Assembly: GCA_029747585.1 (NCBI GenBank)
Contig: JAPEVF010000437.1
Location: 1 to 37,937, forward strand
From: Pleurotus djamor
Lineage: Eukaryota; Basidiomycota; Agaricomycetes; Agaricales; Pleurotaceae
Reading direction: 5' to 3'
DNA: 37,937 nucleotides
Part shown: positions 31,765 through 37,937 of the stretch, one piece after another
Layout of the letters: the number at the start of each line of letters is the position of its first letter
How positions within the stretch are numbered: the first letter of the stretch is position 1
Translations under genes and position numbers: made by a program
Notes under the pieces: generated by a model
What the model was told of the DNA's origin: nothing
Databases searched by the model: none
What the model saw: the letters and a program-made list of their open reading frames with translations, nothing else

Positions 31765-33019
31765 TTATCCGTGCCAGACGGCCTAGATGTCCACGGTAAG
31801 CCATCCACCTTTGTTTCGTTAGGGAATACACTCACAGGTCCTGGTTGCGTGTAGGTAGCAGGCTAGTCAAAAGCGTCAGGTCGTCGCCATTCCCCACCGA
31901 AATCATAATACATACCACAGGGTAGTAGATGTCTGGAGGGTTAAAGGTCAGTAAGAGCTCCATTATCAAGCAGTGACGAGACGTACTAATCTTGATACCA
32001 GGCTCGTTTCCGTTGTACACACCTGGGATGGCGACCAATGGACCTGGGGTTCCGTTACCACCGCCTGTAACGTTGATTTGTCCACAAGAAATGTAGAATT
32101 GAGCACCAGCGAAAGCTGAGGCTGACTATATCAATGTTAGATGATCAGTTTGCGACGACCAAGACTACTCTAAGCAAGAGCTTCAGACTTACGTGAAGAG
32201 CAATATGCTCGACTCGGACGAGGTATTGGCCACTCGGCAGGGCGCTTGGTAGGGTGAAGGTGAATTGAGAGATGTCTAGGCCATCGTCAGCCGCTCTTGC
32301 TACAGATCGCGATGGCTTTTTTGGCTTACTGTCAGGAGGGAATGTGATGCTCGAACCGCCGTTCGTCACTGGGCGGATTTCCTATCCTTGGAGTCAGAAC
32401 ACTAAATGGGAACAGGTCAAAGTCTTCACGTACATGGACCTTGAACCATACCGCACCCGCACCATCGAAGGCGTTGGCGTTGCCGGGTGCCTTGGCCAAG
32501 TAGACTGCAGGATGGATTAGTGGAACAGTGGTGGCCTAGATGGGAGAACTCGTACCGTTGATGGGACCTGGGTGGAAGATGGATTGGTCAAGAGCCCATC
32601 CGATCTGTTATCGTGGTGGATGAGATAACAGCTCGTCAAGTAATCAAGGCCTATGAAACTTACCGTTGATCCAGCCGCGACTGTCAGCGTTTGGGTAGAG
32701 GATGCCGTGGCGAGACCGCCTGCGTTGCAACGGAAGTCGAGCGAGGTGACGTCGGTGATCTGAAGGACGAAATCTAGACGTGAGTCCACGTTGCTTCTTC
32801 ATTCCACTTTATGGAACCGTACTCACCGGAGAGTTGTAGTTGGTGTTTGACCGCACATACTGGTATGCGGGGGTAATGGTGGAACCCGATATCAACGACG
32901 TGAAGCGGTCTAATAAATCGATGGGCATGATAAAATGGGCGTGGACGTAAAGACGTACAGTGAGCCGCGACGGTGGTAGCAGCGGCGGCGATGGAAAGGA
33001 GGGAACCAAAGAACTTCAT
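31765..33019 (-). CDS. AA9 lytic polysaccharide monooxygenase
   Basis: Eleven minus-strand exons: 32959-33019, 32827-32909, 32664-32759, 32556-32604, 32434-32504, 32330-32381, 32193-32275, 31987-32125, 31916-31932, 31836-31862 and 31765-31782. They sum to 696 nt, 231 residues. The signal peptide is residues 1-19, so the mature N terminus is His20, as the copper histidine brace needs. The second brace residue is His91 (I-F-H-P-G-P) and the axial Tyr is Tyr176 in G-A-Q-F-Y-I-S-C, with Gln174 and His165 as conserved second-sphere residues. Cys59 and Cys179 can form the usual disulfide. There is no linker or CBM1; the protein stops after P-A-V-W-H-G. It is a secreted copper enzyme that oxidatively cleaves cellulose or related glucans; regioselectivity cannot be read. 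A TATA box precedes it. Confidence 0.92.
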
Positions 33020-33896
33020 GGTACTTGTTGTCAACGGGGATACCAATGTTCAAGGCGAGTTTTATACTTTCCGTCATGGTCTGCGGCAAATTTGCTTATC
33101 CAGGGTTCGAGCGCAGAGCTACATATTCCCCACAAGCTTCAGAACCCTCGGAATCATAATGCGGACTTAGCTTCTTTCGTCGTAAATCTCGGGTTAATAG
33201 GCCATGGCATGACCTTTCTCGGCTAGGCATGACGCTCTCCATGTGCTTGGAGAATATCCATGGCGGCCTGAGTCTGGGGAACCGGGAGTTTACCGGCAAA
33301 AATAGCTCAGGCGATCGCACATTTCTGGACGTGAAGGCTGCCGCAAATTATGCGAACCTTGAGTGATGTGGAGATTGTCTAATATTAGGTGGGTTCCGTA
33401 CTCCATCAGGAACGGGAAAACATAGAACTCACCTTTCGACTTGATTACATCGCTAGACCCACGTAGCTGCCGCGATAGGATAATGATTTTTTGTGCAGCC
33501 TTCTAGTGTCAGTGTCATTGCTGCCGGGTACGGGAATATAGACATACTCATTGGGCTCTGAAACACACAATACCAAGAAGTAGGCATCGACCATGAGGAC
33601 ATTACCCCTTCGCCTGAACATAACTTGATAAACTCATCCGAGTTTCCTCCAATCTTTGGGTACGCTTGACATATGCTCCGGTGCTCGGGTGAGTGTTCCT
33701 GGTTCCAAGACACTCGGTGACTTACCACCTTTCAGGAAAGGCAGCGGTTCAATAGATTGTGTAACGACGGAAACAGTTGGCTTTCTTGAACAGCGGACAT
33801 AAAGCGAACCAAGTTGTCAACGAAATGTCTAGGTAGCTACACATAACGGGAGCTGATCGCGTCATAGATGCGTTTTCAACTTTACTCTACACAGAT
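33020..33896. other. AA9 upstream region and SDR-D 3' flank
   Basis: A minus-strand open frame of ~90 codons (33453-33728) has several Cys but no family signature and no exon chain I can justify. Otherwise I see nothing beyond regulatory sequence. Confidence 0.4.
33060..33066 (-). promoter_or_regulatory. TATA box of the AA9 gene
   Basis: TATAAAA on the minus strand, about 41 bp upstream of the AA9 start codon at 33019. Confidence 0.55.
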
Positions 33897-35172
33897 TCAG
33901 TCGAACCAGACGCCTCCGTCGATCGTAACTGTCTGCCCTGAAGAACAAGATAGTCAAAATGATTTACCGCTTACAACTTAGTTCCACGCTTACCAGAGAT
34001 GTAACTGGATTGTTCAGATGCGAGGAACGAAACTAAATTGGCGACATCGACGGGTTGACCAATACGCTTCACTGCGGACGCTGCGACGATCTATGAGGGA
34101 ACGTTGAGCACGGCTTGAACATCTCGGCATACGGGGCGATACCGACCGATTCTTCGCTTGGGGACTCCGCGTATTTGTCGGTTTGGGCCTTAAGGTCCAT
34201 GACTACGAAAGATCGTCAATGCCCAAAGGGTTACTTATGCGAATGATATCAAAGCTTTGAACTCACTCAAAGGGGTAATGACGGCACCAGGTGCGTATGC
34301 ATTTACGGTGATGCCATGGCTTCCGAACTCGGCGGCTGAAATGTACAATGTACACGGTCAACTTCGCAGTCAATGGTTCATAGGAAAAAAGGCCTGAGGA
34401 TATTGCGGACCTGCAGACTGCGTCAAAAACCGAATAGCAGCCTTCGTTCCGCTGTAAATCGACATCATAGGGTATCCTAACCGATGAAAGCATCAAGGTG
34501 ACTTGGTTCGCGGAGGAGAGATATGGCCAGGGTACGGACCTTTCTTTCCTGCATTTGAAGACGCGCCTAATGTCGTGGAAAGGTTTGAGATGGCGCTGTG
34601 CGAAGTCATCAGAACGCACCAATGATCCGGCCTCCTTGCTTTTGTTCTATCATGACTTTGGCAGCTTCCTTGTAGCAGAGGTATGTTCCACGATAATTGA
34701 TCGAAAACATGCGATCAACCTCCTCTACAGAAGCTAGACAGACGAGTTCGTTTCAGTTCCCGCGTCGTTTAACAATACCACGCTCGCAGAACTCACATTC
34801 AAGGATGGGCTTGATCCAGCAAACGCCGGCGTTGGCAACCATCTAGAAGCCATACTGACGGTCGGACCTGTTAAACCACGCCTACATCCACAAGATACGC
34901 ACCACATCAAGACCGCCCAACTCGGAGACCGTCTTCGCGACGAGGTTCTGTACATCCTTCTCGATGGATACATCTGCTGTGATAGCCAAGACCTTGATGT
35001 TGGGATTTGCGTTTTGTATGTCCCTACGAACAACCTCCAGTTCCTGTTTCTCCGGGATGTCGCTGACAACAATGTCGAGTCCATCAGCAGCAAGGCGCGC
35101 TGCTATGGCTTGGCCTATGCCTTGGGCTGACCCTGTGACAATGGCTACACGGCGAACAGCGGAAGGAGACAT
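33897..35172 (-). CDS. SDR-D: classical short-chain dehydrogenase/reductase
   Basis: Nine minus-strand exons: 34903-35172, 34797-34842, 34620-34733, 34540-34566, 34411-34476, 34267-34335, 34147-34202, 33994-34090 and 33897-33937. They sum to 786 nt, 261 residues, all in frame. It has TGSAQGIG near the N terminus, V-A-N-A-G, catalytic Ser147, Tyr160 and Lys164 (I-Y-S-G-T-K), and ends T-I-D-G-G-V-W-F-D. Exons 2-9 have the same lengths as SDR-B, and the sequence is closer to SDR-B than to SDR-C. Intron 4 begins GTCCGT, intron 5 GTCCGC and intron 7 GTCGGT. It is the intact full-length member of the trio; NAD(P)H oxidoreductase of unknown substrate. Confidence 0.88.
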
Positions 35173-35403
35173 TGAACTTCACTTGGAGTGGGGCAAAATT
35201 TGGGTGAAATGATCGCGACGATGACCTCGGAGATCCTATATCCTTTGCCAAAGTGGTGCGAAAATCGATGTGTGATGCACAATGATTGATAATTTGTAGA
35301 ATTTAGCAAGCACCGGGTTTCCTCAGGGTGGCGTCGGTAACCGCTTGAACAATAATCTAACACGAGGAGGTTTGCCGCATTGAGTTTAGGCAACATGTGA
35401 GTA
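35173..35403. other. SDR-D promoter and protease 3' flank
   Basis: Short intergenic stretch between the SDR-D start and the protease stop, both on the minus strand. No gene seen. Confidence 0.45.
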
Positions 35404-37555
35404 TTATAAAAGGAATAAAGCAATGCTTGATGCAAAAACGATACGAGATACAAAGGGTGCTAACAAGTAGCCAGTGTTACGTTGACTAGAGCTGGGCATC
35501 GCGGATGGAACAGCAAGTCGTAATGTAGTAAGGGCGGACAGGTCGGTGATGAATGCAGGCGTTGATGGGCTGACAGTGGTGACGGCTATACCATCTGTAG
35601 CGGTGGGAGCTATATCATAAGTCGCTGCAATCAACTGTGAGCGGAGGGGGCAGGGACGAGAAAGGTATCTGACTGACATTCAAAGTTGCCACCGCTGTTG
35701 CGAGCGTCTTGCACAGCCTGAGCAAAAACCTCAGAGATGTTCTGCGGGACCAACGACAAGAATCCGATGCGAGGAGGGTCGACCGAGGGATGCGTAAGGT
35801 TACCGTAGTGGAAGGCCACGAGATTACTGCGAAGGAGTCAGCGAGGAACCATTAGAGTAGACGGCGGTGAAACTCACGATCTTAGGAAAGGATCTCCCAA
35901 ACTCCAACGATATAGCGAACCTCTCGAAGGAGCATCCGTAGAAACGAGGTTGTCAGCGACGCAATTATCAACACTGTTCTTCTTGTACTGCCCAATGAAA
36001 TCGCGGGGGTCCACAGGGAATTTCTACGAGAACATAAGCACAAGTTCAACGAAATAATGCTAGAGGTGGTTCAACCTCGCCACCGATCTCAAAGGCCAGT
36101 GTTCGCGGAATGGAACACGGAAGAACAGCATCCGCGTCAGGATTATTGGACGCGGCAAACGTGGGCGAGACTTGTCTCAGGATATTGTGTACTACGTCAG
36201 CCGGCCCCCGTATAAGAGAATTTCCCTGGGGATGACTTGAGACAACTACGCGGAGTCGAAGGCGGTAAGACGCACCGTATCTATCAACGCAGAAACACGG
36301 TCACTAGCGGGAGCTTTGGCAGGGATTTTAGAATCTGGAAGGCGTCTGCCATCAAGGAAAACGCCGTCAATGTCTATCTCCCAGCGACTAGATGAAGAAA
36401 ACAGGTTGAGGAATTGAAGGTTGTGGGAGTTGGGGTTGTCTTACGAGGGAAACACCTCTTCGGGCGCAAATCGAGGAGCTTTCAGACCACCCTCCTCGTG
36501 AGAGTAGCGCCGCACGGGGACCCAAGTAAGGGATGAATTATCGATACCGTCTGGGAGCTTGCCGACAGTGAGTAGTCCTTGGCCACCTATATCAATGGTG
36601 TTACGTTGGAGGGTAATCTGAGGGTTTCGGTAAACAGCCATATTGCCACGATGAGGACACGGAACGACGAACCGTGAACATTGGTGCGGCTAGCTGGTTT
36701 GTCATAGAAATCCTAGACAGCAACGGTCCATCCAAGTAAGTCCCGAAAACGAAATCATCGGTCTCCTCGGGGCTCCCAAACTGTGGTCGCTGTTAGCGCG
36801 GGTTATATACACGGGTTGAAAAATCCACCTGTTGGTTGACTGCGGCGTGCTGGATGGAGCTGGGGCCAAGATAAGCTTAAACAGTTTAAGACGATTACAA
36901 GCGGGAAACATACCTGGTACTGGGAAACCCAAGCCCAAAGATGCCAGCGGCACCGAACCGTACTGTGGGATTCGTCGTATTGTCTATTGCTGCGAAGTGC
37001 TGGTCTGTCATAGCGATCCCGGCTACCGTCACCGTATCCTTGCCAATCAACCCCGACGCGTATGTCCCAGTCTTGGAATCTCCGTAGCGCATGGTAACGT
37101 TGGCTCCGATGGGCTTGAGGGAAGCGCTAGGGAATGTAGTCGAGACACCTGCTTCACAGACGTCGGATTTGCAAGTGTCGGAGACGACCCATAAGTCGCT
37201 GGAGCCAGTATCTGAGGACAATGAGGCGTCGGCGCTAGGAAGCACAGAGGAAACGCACCTAGATGGAGGGATGTCGTGACTGAGCCTATCTTCACAGGTA
37301 TGCTATACAAGCTGCGGTTGGATTGTCAGACTCCGTATACTCGCAGATTGGGCAGGCAACTCACAGGTCAGCTATATTCCCCAACCCCGTTGACCCGCTT
37401 GCTCCAGACTGAGCTCTCCGCATGATGGGTAGTTCATAAGTACCAGCTGTTGATGAGTTCGCCGAGCTCAAGGATCGTCGCGCAGTGAAAGGAATGGCCA
37501 GTATAAAGGAAGGAAAGAAAAGGAATGAATTGAAAATGGTTGAAATTGAAAACAT
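35404..37555 (-). CDS. GPI-tailed pepsin-type aspartic protease (family A1)
   Basis: Eleven minus-strand exons: 37365-37555, 37259-37311, 36914-37211, 36813-36828, 36673-36780, 36445-36617, 36276-36387, 36076-36225, 35878-36023, 35678-35826 and 35404-35624. They sum to 1617 nt, 538 residues. The N terminus is a secretion signal (F-L-F-F-P-S-F-I-L-A). The first catalytic motif is D82-T-G-S-S-D-L-W-V-V and the second D316-T-G-N-S, with an intron between T and G. The flap region contains M-R-Y-G-D. After the protease fold comes a Ser/Thr/Ala-rich tail and a terminal hydrophobic stretch (I-V-F-A-S-S-I-A-L-F-L-L), as in GPI-anchored yapsin-like or basidiomycete wall proteases. The model needs a 32-nt intron (36781-36812); without it one base must be gained or lost there. 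Secreted or wall-bound endopeptidase. Confidence 0.82.
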
Positions 37556-37937
37556 GGTTGACTGACAGTGGCACGGCTGGTTGATACAGACTGACAAATG
37601 ACTGGCTGGATTATGAATATGATCGTCCATCCACGAACGTCACTCGAATTCTGAGTCTGCCCAATCCATCCGACAATGGCCACTGCTCCCTGAGCTGTCT
37701 GCTAAACAAAGCCTCGCCATCTCCAGAAGGTGACGCGCCCGCACCACTTTTGAAGTCCAAAAACACTTCGCGCAGATGATGGAGACGAGAAGCCACTGCA
37801 NTCAAGGGATGCATAGTCGGAAGCAAGATCTCCGCCGAATGGGAAAGGACTAATGACTTGGACCTCGAGGTAGTGAAGACATGCGGTAGGGGCCAGCGCT
37901 GAAACACAATCATGAATCCATGGGAAGAAGACATGAT
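37556..37937. other. Upstream of the aspartic protease, window end
   Basis: Likely promoter of the protease. A minus-strand frame running from the window edge (37611-37934, with N at 37801) shows no recognisable domain and may be chance or the end of a gene outside the window. Confidence 0.35.

Noticed and set aside
1..37937. CRISPR arrays, bacterial operons, rRNA operon
   Set aside because: None found. The gene structures are eukaryotic and fungal throughout.

Overview
The window looks like genomic DNA of a basidiomycete, most likely a mushroom-forming Agaricomycete. The genes are intron-dense (3 to 13 exons, introns mostly 48-75 nt with GT...AG ends). They include a short AA9 lytic polysaccharide monooxygenase and a GPI-tailed pepsin-type aspartic protease of basidiomycete style, and there is no bacterial operon structure. 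The taxon is inferred from these traits, not proved. Single ambiguous bases (N) occur throughout, several in or beside homopolymers, and where they fall in genes they act as spurious extra bases.

Left 20.5 kb. The dominant structure is a large inverted duplication: a left arm (about 46-7430) and a right arm (about 13280-20459, opposite orientation) around a 5.8 kb unique centre. Each arm carries two divergently transcribed zinc-finger genes separated by about 4 kb. ZF1 lies on the outside (complement 209-1288; 19293-20316) and ZF2 on the inside (5356-7428; complement 13280-15001). All four share one two-finger module (a CxxC...H..C finger, then a CxxC...H...C finger) with a phase-2 intron three residues after the second CxxC, so they are one paralogous family. 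The arms are nearly identical over ZF1 and the long spacer but diverge abruptly at the ZF2 start codon. The unique centre holds a four-exon gene for a 57-residue secreted precursor ending in W-C-R-R-T-G-P-L-C (8242-8602), a coiled-coil protein (complement 9322-10185) and a nine-exon SDR oxidoreductase with an 11-nt micro-exon (complement 10873-12122).

Right 17.5 kb. Three close SDR paralogues share one nine-exon architecture: a tandem pair (21666-22897, frameshifted by a 4-bp repeat; 23336-24574, intact) and a distant inverted copy (complement 33897-35172, intact). Between them lie a low-complexity protein with a conserved-looking C terminus (24971-26439), an MDR-type NADPH oxidoreductase (complement 26800-28509, one GC...AG intron), two decayed housekeeping genes (mitochondrial S-adenosylmethionine carrier, complement 28967-29949; tRNA-splicing endonuclease subunit Sen54, 30421-31666) and an AA9 LPMO (complement 31765-33019). 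A GPI-type aspartic protease (complement 35404-37555) closes the window.

How the parts may work together is inference. The inverted zinc-finger quartet surrounds a gene whose C-terminal nonapeptide fits the W-C-x3-G-x2-C pattern of ascomycete alpha-type pheromones, and its inner members are the most diverged part of the locus. That makes it the best candidate here for an undescribed recognition or regulatory locus. The right half looks like an ordinary secretory and oxidoreductase neighbourhood with segmental duplication and gene decay.
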